A DNA stretch of 37,849 nucleotides from Pelotomaculum sp. Its GTDB lineage: Bacteria > Bacillota > Desulfotomaculia > Desulfotomaculales > Pelotomaculaceae. The first letter of the stretch is position 1. Each line of letters begins with the position of its first letter. The notes under the pieces were generated by a model. It worked only from the letters and a program-made list of their open reading frames with translations. It searched no databases and was not told where the DNA came from. Below, piece by piece: positions 16,761 through 26,119 of the stretch. The position numbers were made by a program, and so were the translations under genes. Location of the stretch: NCBI GenBank assembly GCA_018435055.1, contig JAHDOA010000054.1, positions 1 through 37,849 on the forward strand, in the 5' to 3' direction.

Positions 16761-19021
16761 GCTACACCGTTCACTACTCTCGGTTGCAGTGCATCCACTT
16801 GACCTTTGTACCTGACTTCCATGAATTCAACAACAGCTTTACAAGCTGTAACGATTACGTCCGTAGAAAATGGTGGTTGATTACGCACGGGGCCGTGGGA
16901 CAAGTCCTGACACAGGGTAAAAATGCAGGAATTACTAGAGAGCATCTCATTTCCCGCAATATACGTTTGCAATGATTTTTTCGGATATTCAAATTTACTC
17001 ACTGTTTCAAGCACATGCCGAATAGAATTTGCGCTTGTATGGGATGGTTGTTGAACACCGGATGCTATATCAACGATATCTTTTAGATGGTTTTCATATG
17101 GCATCAGCAATTGATGTTTTAGCAATTCGATTTTCCCAGGCTTCATGACGTATGCTCTGTTAATTATATGATTTCGCGTAATAATGCTAAAAAACTCCAG
17201 GTTATGAGTGAACACCCACATCCTGACGTAAGTGCTAATTTCGAAACATTCTTTTATATCTCGCAATGACTGGGCAACAGCATAAACGAAATGAAAATCC
17301 ATACTGGATATTGGATCATCAATAATGAAAAATAACCGGTTATAATCATTTTCACGACTTAAGCATAAATGAGTTGAAGCAAGATAATAACAAAATGCAA
17401 CAATGCTTTTCTCACCATCACTTAAAATACTCGTAGCTTTTTGTCCGATGTTATTACCTAAAAACCTTATTTGAAAGGTCTCCCTATCAATAGTGTATTT
17501 GCCAGAGAAAAACTTATTAAGGAAATATTCCAGCGTTTTATACACTTTCTCTTTTTTACTGATGCGGGCTTGCTGCTCCTTTTCAATTATGCTGTGCCGC
17601 AATCCGTTTAGCTCTAATGTCAAACTATCTATTTCCTTAAATTGAGTGAATAGAGAGTTAGAGACCTTCAAATATTGGGCCTTGCACAAATTACGTCTTA
17701 ATTGCAGACGTTCTGCATTAGTATTCTGTTTAGTTCTGTTTACTGTATTTATAATCGATGAGTTATTTCTTTGAAGTTGCAGTAAGTTGCATGTATGTTT
17801 TTTGCATTCAGCAACAAGTTCTTGAACAGAAAAATCGGTATTCATGAGGTTGTCGCTCTTATTCAGCAATGCACTTATTATCCCGTTGAAGCAATCAAAA
17901 GCAGTATCTTTGCAATTTGGTATAGCAAGTGTCGTATTTCCAAGTGAAGGAAAATATTTCTTTAATTTTATAATTTCTGCATTTGCTATTTTGGTTTCTC
18001 TACAAAAATTTTTAATATTTTCAATAATTTCATTTATTGCAGATATTTTACCTTCAATCCCCCGCAGAAACTCAGCTTCTTTGTCAGCCAGAAAAGCCTT
18101 ATAACTATGAATTATTCCTAAAGCTACATCGTCAATAGATTGTTTGCAAAATGGACATATTCTATCGGTGTCATTAAAAACTTCGAGCCCTTTCACTATA
18201 AAAGATCTATGCTTTTTTATGTATGAAACAAACTCCCCATCCCATTCCGACTTTGAGTAGGAGGTTGCGAGCAGCTCGGTTATTTCATCAAAAACGGAGG
18301 CATTCAGACTTATAGCAGGATCGTTGACATCAGGGATTCCTTCAGGTAACTGTTTTAACAATTCGAGTTGTCTTACAATCTCCTTGAATGATTGGACACT
18401 GTCTTTTACCTCATTCTGACGTAACCTTTCCTTTTCAATAAGTGTAAACTCTGTTGTCGAGGAACGTATGCCTTTATCCCGAAGTTCTTCTTTTGCATTA
18501 TCAACAATTACATCAATGGCACCGTCTTTAGCTATAATCTCACCTTTTAGCCTTTCTTCGCGCTCTTGTTCTTCAGTGATATCTATCTGAATTTTGCCTA
18601 CGATGTAGCCTTCTATGTTTCCATCAGGGGTATAATCCCGAGGCTTAATATTCTCTTCAACAAAATCGCTGTTAAAGACATGGAAAATAAAACCCGAATC
18701 GTTTTGTACACCGGGGGGTGTGCTTCTCTGCACTGAAATAGATAATTTTTTCTCGTCTATTGGAGTTGCTGTATTTGCAATTTTTAGACTAAGTGCACCT
18801 GACGATTGTCCGAGGGTAAGCAAATCATCAGCGTTTGAACCAAATTTGTCGTCAGATGTTAATCGAAAGGCACGGCTAATAAATGATTTTCCAGTACCGT
18901 TTGATGCATAGAAAATCGCTTTGTTTGAATCAACTTCATCGGAAAAATTTATTTGATTAATCCCATTATGCGGACCGATATTATTTACGTTCAGGTTTAC
19001 AAGGATCTTCTGTTCGGGCAT
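16757..19021 (-). CDS. PrrC/RloC-like ATPase with anticodon-nuclease-like C-terminus
   Basis: 754 residues. Walker A is ASNGTGKS (39-46). Coiled coils flank a single CPFC at 289-292, like the zinc-hook of RloC. The ABC signature is LSDGEKS (533-539), Walker B FFIIDDP (564-570) and the His switch VFTHN (603-607). The C-terminal tail has R668-HVL-E672 and H709 in LSHG. PrrC's tRNA-cleaving site is an Arg-x3-Glu plus a His some 30 residues later; here that spacing is 37. PrrC/RloC nucleases cut tRNA in the anticodon loop when a partner restriction enzyme is inhibited or DNA is damaged. The gene starts three bases after the methylase stop and overlaps the helicase start by four. It is AT-rich, suggesting insertion into the operon. 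A plain OLD/RecF-like ATPase is the alternative. Confidence 0.78.
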   Translation of the reverse strand: MPEQKILVNLNVNNIGPHNGINQINFSDEVDSNKAIFYASNGTGKSFISRAFRLTSDDKFGSNADDLLTLGQSSGALSLKIANTATPIDEKKLSISVQRSTPPGVQNDSGFIFHVFNSDFVEENIKPRDYTPDGNIEGYIVGKIQIDITEEQEREERLKGEIIAKDGAIDVIVDNAKEELRDKGIRSSTTEFTLIEKERLRQNEVKDSVQSFKEIVRQLELLKQLPEGIPDVNDPAISLNASVFDEITELLATSYSKSEWDGEFVSYIKKHRSFIVKGLEVFNDTDRICPFCKQSIDDVALGIIHSYKAFLADKEAEFLRGIEGKISAINEIIENIKNFCRETKIANAEIIKLKKYFPSLGNTTLAIPNCKDTAFDCFNGIISALLNKSDNLMNTDFSVQELVAECKKHTCNLLQLQRNNSSIINTVNRTKQNTNAERLQLRRNLCKAQYLKVSNSLFTQFKEIDSLTLELNGLRHSIIEKEQQARISKKEKVYKTLEYFLNKFFSGKYTIDRETFQIRFLGNNIGQKATSILSDGEKSIVAFCYYLASTHLCLSRENDYNRLFFIIDDPISSMDFHFVYAVAQSLRDIKECFEISTYVRMWVFTHNLEFFSIITRNHIINRAYVMKPGKIELLKHQLLMPYENHLKDIVDIASGVQQPSHTSANSIRHVLETVSKFEYPKKSLQTYIAGNEMLSSNSCIFTLCQDLSHGPVRNQPPFSTDVIVTACKAVVEFMEVRYKGQVDALQPRVVNGVA

Positions 19022-19024
19022 TCG

Positions 19025-21562
19025 TTACACCCTCCCCAGGCTCAGGTCGTAGTACATGAGCAGTTTATCGTCCTCTTGAATTATTTTCTCCGGTAGGCGC
19101 TCGGCGGTATCTACAATGAGTTTGTAGTTCTTGTCCGCCCACAGCTTCGCAAAACCCACCCGGATTGCCTCCGTACGGAACAACTTGAGCTTGCCTTTGA
19201 TAGCGAGGTAGCCTTCAAATTCCTTAAGCAACCTCTTTTCGCGGAGCCTGGCAACGTCGGCTTCCTTTGTGCGGTCGGGTATATACCATTTGCCCTTATC
19301 ATCCTGCAGGAAGCTGTCCTCCAGTAATACAGACAACTCCGGGATTGCCTCATACTTGTCGACGGTCTTGCTTTCCTGCATGAATTTAGGCTGTAACTCC
19401 GCATAGGTTTGTGGTGTAACGAGCTGCTGGTAGAGCCAGGCGATGGCAGACTTTTCATTGGTGACAAAGAGCTGGAATTTAATCTGCTCAACTTCATTCA
19501 TAATGCGGGCGGTATCATATTCATTCACCTGATCAGACAGGAAATACATTTCGTCACGTTTCATGAACCTTTCATCAAGCCCTCTGTAGAAGTCACTGGC
19601 ATCCAGAGGAACCGAGATACCATTCATGATATGGTAAGCCACCATGCGGTCGAACAGCAGGAATGCCTGCCTTTCAACTATGAGTTCTATTTTGCCGTTT
19701 TCAACGACCGCAACAGGCAGATTTTCAAGATGCTGGCGGACAAAGCTCCATGCGGTTTCCTCGCTGCCTGCTTGAGAAATTAAGTCTCTTTTAAAGCTAT
19801 CTTTTGGTTTATAGGCTGTAATTGCTAAATCTTTTTTTACCGCATTAATAGCAACTAATTGATGTAAACTAGGTCTTTTTTTATCAAGTATTCGAATATC
19901 TGCTACAATAAATCCTGCACGAATCAATGCTTCCTGTATTGAGTTCCATACTGCATTCCTGGAATTGTGAAATTCAACTGTCATCCACCTATTTGGCTTT
20001 AATATTCGGTAAAATTCTTCAAAACATTTAGTCATTAACCATTGGTATTCTATAATACCTTTCCTTTGAACCTTGTTAATGACAGCCTCTGTTTTATTAT
20101 TTGTTTTTAACTTCAACCATGTTTCCCATATAAAGCTTAGCTCAGAATAATTTAGATTATCACCAAAAGGAGGATCTGTAAAAATATAATCAATACTGTT
20201 ATCTGGAAATTGATTCAATGCAGTCGAAGATTGGGTTGTAATAGCAACAGAATTATTACGACGAAAATACATTTCCTTAATAGATTTGAATTTATATTCC
20301 AAAAGTGTAATTATGTTTTGCTCAACAACCAGTGAAGGGATATATAATGTACCCGATTTTGGGCCATTTATCCTCCCCTTTGGATTATATTTGTTAATAA
20401 CATAACGATTACATTTATAGGCATTACGATTAACTATCCCCGTTAACAATGTTAAAAGTTTTGTTCTATTTTCATAAATTGAAATTAAGTTATACAATGC
20501 GCTAAGCAAATATTGCGTTCTCTTTGTATAAAATAAATGAACATTTGTTACCCCATGAGAACGTTTGGGTTGTTCTGTATTATATCCTTTAGGCAACTCT
20601 TCGTTAGGATACCAAAATGGAATCCTAACTTGTTCTATTTTATCAATTAATTCCATATCTAGACTATCAGGCATCTTTTTGTAACGTTTCCCATTATATA
20701 TATAATTGATTAACACAGGTACTTGCTTCGCTATACTAACTGTTTTCTTAAGTGAGTTGTCGTAAAAAATAGTTTGCGCCCTTTTACAACTAACCTTTTT
20801 TATTTCAGCGTTACATGAATCGCAATTGAAAGAATCCATAACTGTAGCACGTTTAAAGTCAACAGCTACATTCCAATATACTATTTCCTTGCTGCAATAA
20901 GGGCAAATAAACACATCAGACCAGACGGTATAATTAATTATTCCTTTTTGACTATCATTGGAATCACCAACATTATGAGATGTGGTATACATCCATTCAC
21001 ATTGTCTTCGTAATTCTTCAATTATAGCCTTTGCATTTTTATCATATAAATCAATATCTGTAGAGGAACAATAATTATAAGAAATATAGGTCGCCGCTGG
21101 GGATAAATCATTTAATATACAGTATCTTTCCCCCCAAACTAAATGGGGGATCTCTGACTTCAATTGTTTCTTTAACACGGGATCATCTGAACCACATATT
21201 TGTGCGGCAACACCAGTCATACCTGACCCACTAAAACCATCAAAAATTAAATCACCTGGATCAGTATAATGTAAAATATACCTCATGATTGCCTTATGAG
21301 GAACCTTTGTGTGATAACTATGAGCAGTATATATAGGATCATTTTTACCCACACCAACATCTACAGAAAAAGGTTTTCTATGATAACTGTCTGTAGCCTC
21401 ATCAAAAGGCTTTCCATTTTGTTTAATAAAATTCTCAATAAAGGGGTTAGGACACGCAGTATAATACGGGGGATCAGATAGTTTAATTATATCTTCCTCT
21501 TTGGCTAATGGAAAACCTTCAATATTTATTACCTTACTAATATCATCTCTTGTCAGTTTCAT
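19025..21562 (-). CDS. pglX: PglX-type DNA methyltransferase of type 3 BREX (PglXI-like)
   Basis: 845 residues. An N-terminal DPPYYTACPNPF (30-41) precedes SAM motif I FDGFSGSGMTG (107-117) and NDLSP (151-155). A four-cysteine zinc ribbon lies at C220/C223 and C247/C250. The catalytic motif is TDPPFGDN (462-469), with Phe in place of the usual Tyr. A long C-terminal region (600-845), probably for specificity or partner contact, follows. BREX methylases modify adenine in a non-palindromic host site; that modification marks self. The start has GAGGGGAG upstream. Composition changes sharply near 19790 (about residue 590): row 20281-20340 has 18 G/C of 60, row 19081-19140 has 30 of 60, so the gene is a mosaic. 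Confidence 0.87.
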   Translation of the reverse strand: MKLTRDDISKVINIEGFPLAKEEDIIKLSDPPYYTACPNPFIENFIKQNGKPFDEATDSYHRKPFSVDVGVGKNDPIYTAHSYHTKVPHKAIMRYILHYTDPGDLIFDGFSGSGMTGVAAQICGSDDPVLKKQLKSEIPHLVWGERYCILNDLSPAATYISYNYCSSTDIDLYDKNAKAIIEELRRQCEWMYTTSHNVGDSNDSQKGIINYTVWSDVFICPYCSKEIVYWNVAVDFKRATVMDSFNCDSCNAEIKKVSCKRAQTIFYDNSLKKTVSIAKQVPVLINYIYNGKRYKKMPDSLDMELIDKIEQVRIPFWYPNEELPKGYNTEQPKRSHGVTNVHLFYTKRTQYLLSALYNLISIYENRTKLLTLLTGIVNRNAYKCNRYVINKYNPKGRINGPKSGTLYIPSLVVEQNIITLLEYKFKSIKEMYFRRNNSVAITTQSSTALNQFPDNSIDYIFTDPPFGDNLNYSELSFIWETWLKLKTNNKTEAVINKVQRKGIIEYQWLMTKCFEEFYRILKPNRWMTVEFHNSRNAVWNSIQEALIRAGFIVADIRILDKKRPSLHQLVAINAVKKDLAITAYKPKDSFKRDLISQAGSEETAWSFVRQHLENLPVAVVENGKIELIVERQAFLLFDRMVAYHIMNGISVPLDASDFYRGLDERFMKRDEMYFLSDQVNEYDTARIMNEVEQIKFQLFVTNEKSAIAWLYQQLVTPQTYAELQPKFMQESKTVDKYEAIPELSVLLEDSFLQDDKGKWYIPDRTKEADVARLREKRLLKEFEGYLAIKGKLKLFRTEAIRVGFAKLWADKNYKLIVDTAERLPEKIIQEDDKLLMYYDLSLGRV

Positions 21563-21652
21563 TCTCTACTCCCCTCATATATTAGGTGTGCATTTAATTA
21601 AAACACCAGGAAATATTTAAGCTTTAGCAAATATTATTCCCTATCCATGAAT
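21563..21652 (-). other. Only sizeable gap inside the BREX operon
   Basis: Ninety AT-rich bases between the UDG-like stop and the methylase start, against 0-27 bases elsewhere in the operon. It carries the methylase ribosome site (GAGGGGAG) but no clear terminator. A secondary promoter for the methylase is possible; I cannot point to convincing -35 and -10 boxes. Confidence 0.4.
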
Positions 21653-22405
21653 TTATCCCCTGAGTGCCTCCATTATGGTATCAATATAATTTTCACGCCT
21701 ACTTTGTGGGTGTTGTGTAAAAATAATTCTACAGTTTTTATATTGTCCTATTTTTTCAATAAAACACCCAGGTGAATCGATTACTTTAATATCTAATCTT
21801 TCTATAAAAGGTTGATACCAGGTTTCACCGGCCATTATCAAAATATTATTTGGATTCAATAGATTCAGTTCAATCCGTAATAATTCCACACAGTCATTTA
21901 ACTGTATTTTTTTCAAGGTTCTCGAAGGGTTTCCACCATCAGCAGATACAATTTTATAAAGATTTGACCATGCGATATAGTTTGACCAATTTCTACCACT
22001 ATAATTTACAAGCCTCCTTTGAACAATTTTTTTACTAACCCTCCAAAATGCAGATTTATTCGTATTGCAAATCGGATTATCATGTCCATATTTTATAACC
22101 CAAGACATAGGACATTTAGAACGATCTTCCGCTTTTGCACGGATTAAACCAATAATTTGGGACCTTTTATTCTTATTACTTGCCTCACTGGGTAACCAAT
22201 TTATAGTTATACTATTTATAGGACCGATAGGTGCCCTACCAATTATTAATAGATCATTCTTACAGCAGTATTTATTTCCACTGACCACCCAACTTGCTGT
22301 TATGCTGCCATTTTTATCCGGGTAGTATTTTGATACCTTTGCTAGCATAGAGTCAAATCTATTTTTATACATTCCACTCATATTTATATGGCAATTATTT
22401 ATCAT
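21653..22405 (-). CDS. Uracil-DNA-glycosylase-superfamily protein embedded in BREX
   Basis: 250 residues. Motifs in family order are LLIIGRAPIGP (about 52-62, motif A; family 4 has GEAPG), then WSNLYKIVSADGGNPSRTL (about 145-163, matching the N-x-x-K...G-N-x-P block). ELNLLNPNNILIMAGETWY (about 178-196) and FTQHPQSRRENY (about 228-239, the motif-B H-P-S loop) follow. The order and spacing fit the UDG fold, which flips and excises a damaged or modified base. The target is unknown; a phage-modified base is attractive given the context. It starts nine bases after the brxC stop with a weak AGGA ribosome site. It is AT-rich like the first part of the methylase. A non-catalytic UDG-fold DNA binder is the alternative. 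Confidence 0.7.
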   Translation of the reverse strand: MINNCHINMSGMYKNRFDSMLAKVSKYYPDKNGSITASWVVSGNKYCCKNDLLIIGRAPIGPINSITINWLPSEASNKNKRSQIIGLIRAKAEDRSKCPMSWVIKYGHDNPICNTNKSAFWRVSKKIVQRRLVNYSGRNWSNYIAWSNLYKIVSADGGNPSRTLKKIQLNDCVELLRIELNLLNPNNILIMAGETWYQPFIERLDIKVIDSPGCFIEKIGQYKNCRIIFTQHPQSRRENYIDTIMEALRG

Positions 22406-22414
22406 TATAAATTC

Positions 22415-25400
22415 CTAACGTTTTACTACTATCCGCAGTTTTTCTTTATCTTTTCCCCTGGAATAGCTATCTATTACACCAGTGACGCGGGCTTTGAAGG
22501 TATCCACATCACAGGGGCCAATGGCGTCCAGCTTGTCAATCAGCTCATATGCATTGATGGTGACGGGCTCAAACCCTTGCAGCAACGCTTCGATGGCGCA
22601 TATAAAGAATGTGTCGATCTTCTCAGGCAGTGCCTTTGTTTTCAAGAACTCATCAACAACAGACTGCTGGTCGGGGGTAAGATACTTTTTCTGATCCAGG
22701 ACCAGCGGATCAGAGAGGGTATTCAAAAGGGTCTTTGTCCATTCCTTCAGCAGGTTGTCCATACGTTCTTCAAGCTCATCCAGTTTCCCTTTGACGGGCA
22801 GGTCGCCCCCGCCCATGAGGAAATGGCACTTGGCGCAGAAGTGCGTTGTTTTTAGCATCCCGGTGGTAAGCTCAAAGCACACTTTCAGCCTGGACAAATC
22901 CTTCTCGATGCCGCCCAGCTTGGAAGCGGAGAGAATGCCGATGGACCTCAGCCGTTTCAGGTTTGCCAGCTTGCCGGAACTGACCATATTTCCTTTACGC
23001 TGGCCATCGCTCACGCCCAGTCGTTTCTTTTGATGCTCAGCAAAATACAGGTCGATGTACTGCGCTTTTACTCTAGCCAGCAAGTCCACCACATCTGCAG
23101 CGGAGGATTCCCCGCTCATGTCTTCCGGTAGATCATCGCGGATTTTACGGAAGTTCTCTTTCGCATCGCTGATTGCGTCCGTTAGTAACGCCGGTAGTTC
23201 CATCCGCTCCAGGTTCATCATGTAGCCCACATCGGCGGCGCAATCGTTCTTGAACTTCTCGTATTCAAGGACGATCTTTACCACCGCTAGATCCTTACCG
23301 AGCTGCTCGACCTGTTCCATCGTGTAGGTGAAATTGTTGAGCTTAGCCACGGTGTTGAAGCGACTGCTGAAGTTGCTGAAGGTATCGCGGACATTGGTCG
23401 CCGCCTGCTTATAGCCCTGGGTGATATGGTCGCCGATAAGTGGTTCTCCCCACAGCTCAAACTCGCCGCTTAATTTGCTGTGCGCTCTGACGGCCATATT
23501 CGCCGCCGCCTGCGCTTTCGCCAGCATCTGCCCCAGGCCGGCTTCGCGCTGGGACGGGTTATTGATCAGGCCGGCCGGCAGCTCCAATAGCTCATACAAG
23601 CGCACCAGCTCTGCCAGCTGGATGTCTTTCGGCTTGGTGATGTACTTAAATTCGTAGATGTCCATCGCGGATATTTTTGGTAATGATTCAAGATCGGAAG
23701 CGGTCAGCGTTGTTCCGTTTTTCAGCGCGATCACGGCGTGGCCTGAATAGACCAGGCTGAGCAGGACGATGGGCATCAGCGCATAACTGATGCCGAATTG
23801 CTTGTCTATATACCCGTCAAACACCTCGTTATAGATATCGCTGAAGTTGATCACGGTGTTTACCGGCAGGCTGTTTAGCTTTTTAATGAAGTGCTGGGCA
23901 TATTGCGAATTCTGGACGGTGATAGCATCGCCGTCCAGCAATCCGAAGCTTTCCAGCAGGGCGTTAGCCTGCTGGCTCTTGCGCCCGGCGTACCTGTCGA
24001 TCCCGGCGCGAATAGTCTCCGCCTGATTACGAAGGGTGATCTGGGTCTTGAAGCGCGGTATTCTGGGATATTTCTCACTAAACCAACCGTCCAGGCATAT
24101 CGATGCCACCAGGTCGATAGTCTCCTTGAACGGATTGGTGTTTTTATATTGGCCCTTCATCACCTCGAGAAGCTGTTTCTTCTCGCCTTTATAGATAACC
24201 TCAAAGCAGGTGTTCTTGTTATCGCTGAGAAATTTCGTCAGCTTTTTCTTGAACACTTCCGCCTTGTTGTGATAGGCGCTTTTGTTCTTTTCCTCGGCCA
24301 AATCCTTCATCATCAGGGCGGCGGAATAGAGCTTCAGCGTATTCTTGAATTCCTCGTTGGGCTTGAACTCAAAGAACACTTCATCGGGCTTTTTCTCGTA
24401 GGTGTATGTCTCGTTGCTATAGGGGGGAACGAAGTAAATATAATAATCCTCCGGCGGCTGTGCGGTCGGTCGGTTTTCCGGTGTACCCAAGAATAGGTAG
24501 CCCCGGCGGAAGATATTGTGTGAAGTCCAGTTCAGGGTATGCTCATAGATTTTGAAATTGGTGACATGCTCCTTCTGCTCCCATTCCAGGCAGTAATAGA
24601 TCACATCGTAGAAGTAGTTGTTCATGATGTCGTCATCCATGATGGCAGCCCGCTGGGTGATCTTCTCGTCATAGTCAGTGTATTTTTTAAGGTTGAGATA
24701 ATACTGACCGTTTTCGGTGTTATTCTCAATAAATTGGCCGCTCACAGTCGTAATGACGTCTTTAAGCACAGTCTGAATGACGGACTGTAGCGTGTCGGAG
24801 CTTTGGTCAGGCATGTCGGCTATGTACAGGCAGAGATCGTCTCTCAGGTTCTCGGCGGTAAGGCCGGCCCGGATGCTGATATCGCCGGTGGTCAGTCTAT
24901 GAACGCTGAGGGCATGAATGATCTGCAGGGCCAGCGGCTTATACAATCGCTTGGGGAAAGAGCGGTTGACAATATCTTCGAGTATGCCGCTCTTTTCAAC
25001 GACCTCCTTGATATTGGCGTCTGTCCTGAGCGCCAGGTTTTCCTTGATAAATGACCAATAGCTGTCGAAGGACAAAATGCCGGGGGCATCCCTGGTGATT
25101 TCGTCATCGAGGATGCGCCGGATAATCTCTGAGATGTTTTTCAGGACGTGGCGGTTTTCGATAATGTAAATCTTATTGAAAACGTCGATATAAGAGGGAT
25201 GTATAGGGAAAAGGCCGACGTATTCCTCGATGCGCTCGGACATATTGGAATACAGGTTGCAAAAGGGCAGCAGATGTTCCCGGACAACAGCCATCTGCTC
25301 AGGCGTCTTTTTCAATATCCTTTCGGAGACCACATAAGCCGTGTCCTCTTTACGGATGATGACCTGCTCAAACCTGTCCTTGACGCGATTCAGGGTCTGA

Positions 25401-26092
25401 GACACAAAGGAGAAATTGGGATTGTCAAACAGCTTCTCCTGGACGCCGAAAATGACACGCAGCCGGCTGTTCTTTATAATCTCGCCCAGTTCGCGCATGA
25501 AACCCAGATCGAGCTTGACTTCCTGGGCCTTTCTGCCACCCAGATAGTCAAGGAACTCGTCAACTACGATCATATATCCTTTTTCCGGATACTTCGCAGA
25601 GAACGTCTCCATCATTTTCAGAAGAACATCTTTGTTTGTTATAATCTCTTTCTCATCGGGAAACGAAAAGGAAAGTCCGCGATCCTCGAAGTCCTGCTTC
25701 ACTTTATTCAGGATGATATTCCGCAAAGACATCTGCGAGGCGCCGATCTCAATCCGCAGCACTTCAAAGCGCCCGGCGATGCATTTGGCGTCATCCGCGA
25801 ATTTTTTATTCTGTACATAATTAAGATTATCGGCGTCGAGAGCGACTGCCGATATAACCGACATCAAATGAGATTTACCTGTACCGTAGTTACCGACCAG
25901 GAGGACGCCTTTGTTATCAACTACATCCTCCAAACAAAGCTGTGTCAGCATGTTGTTCTTCAACTTGTCCGCCATGTCGTCGGACATGACATAGCTCTTC
26001 ACCAGATTGGTGGCGATGTTTTTGTCGTTGGCAGCGGTCAGCTGGATCACGCTGTCGATGGGGTTGAAATTGATTAAATCAGCATACCTCAT
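22415..26092 (-). CDS. brxC: BrxC/PglY-type large ATPase (DUF6079-like) of type 3 BREX
   Basis: 1225 residues from the ATG at 26092, chosen because GGGAGG lies ten bases upstream. An in-frame ATG at 26116 has poorer spacing. Walker A is GNYGTGKSH (67-75) after LLV, and Walker B MIVVDEFLDYLGG (174-186). A sensor-like FGVQEKLFDNPNF follows about 35 residues later. The rest is a long helical region with a late CAKC pair (about residue 1110) that could bind zinc. BrxC is a AAA+ ATPase required in all BREX types and is thought to scaffold the defence complex on DNA. The length and position (second gene, after brxF) fit type 3. Composition is GC-richer than the UDG gene next to it. Confidence 0.9.
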   Translation of the reverse strand: MRYADLINFNPIDSVIQLTAANDKNIATNLVKSYVMSDDMADKLKNNMLTQLCLEDVVDNKGVLLVGNYGTGKSHLMSVISAVALDADNLNYVQNKKFADDAKCIAGRFEVLRIEIGASQMSLRNIILNKVKQDFEDRGLSFSFPDEKEIITNKDVLLKMMETFSAKYPEKGYMIVVDEFLDYLGGRKAQEVKLDLGFMRELGEIIKNSRLRVIFGVQEKLFDNPNFSFVSQTLNRVKDRFEQVIIRKEDTAYVVSERILKKTPEQMAVVREHLLPFCNLYSNMSERIEEYVGLFPIHPSYIDVFNKIYIIENRHVLKNISEIIRRILDDEITRDAPGILSFDSYWSFIKENLALRTDANIKEVVEKSGILEDIVNRSFPKRLYKPLALQIIHALSVHRLTTGDISIRAGLTAENLRDDLCLYIADMPDQSSDTLQSVIQTVLKDVITTVSGQFIENNTENGQYYLNLKKYTDYDEKITQRAAIMDDDIMNNYFYDVIYYCLEWEQKEHVTNFKIYEHTLNWTSHNIFRRGYLFLGTPENRPTAQPPEDYYIYFVPPYSNETYTYEKKPDEVFFEFKPNEEFKNTLKLYSAALMMKDLAEEKNKSAYHNKAEVFKKKLTKFLSDNKNTCFEVIYKGEKKQLLEVMKGQYKNTNPFKETIDLVASICLDGWFSEKYPRIPRFKTQITLRNQAETIRAGIDRYAGRKSQQANALLESFGLLDGDAITVQNSQYAQHFIKKLNSLPVNTVINFSDIYNEVFDGYIDKQFGISYALMPIVLLSLVYSGHAVIALKNGTTLTASDLESLPKISAMDIYEFKYITKPKDIQLAELVRLYELLELPAGLINNPSQREAGLGQMLAKAQAAANMAVRAHSKLSGEFELWGEPLIGDHITQGYKQAATNVRDTFSNFSSRFNTVAKLNNFTYTMEQVEQLGKDLAVVKIVLEYEKFKNDCAADVGYMMNLERMELPALLTDAISDAKENFRKIRDDLPEDMSGESSAADVVDLLARVKAQYIDLYFAEHQKKRLGVSDGQRKGNMVSSGKLANLKRLRSIGILSASKLGGIEKDLSRLKVCFELTTGMLKTTHFCAKCHFLMGGGDLPVKGKLDELEERMDNLLKEWTKTLLNTLSDPLVLDQKKYLTPDQQSVVDEFLKTKALPEKIDTFFICAIEALLQGFEPVTINAYELIDKLDAIGPCDVDTFKARVTGVIDSYSRGKDKEKLRIVVKR

Positions 26093-26119
26093 CTGTATTA
26101 GTCCTCCCTCTATCATCCC

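Noticed and set aside
25148-26077. A 309-codon plus-strand frame opposite brxC
   Set aside because: It is antisense to the Walker A/B-containing part of brxC, and its composition is that of a complementary-strand shadow. The brxC protein has clear motifs.
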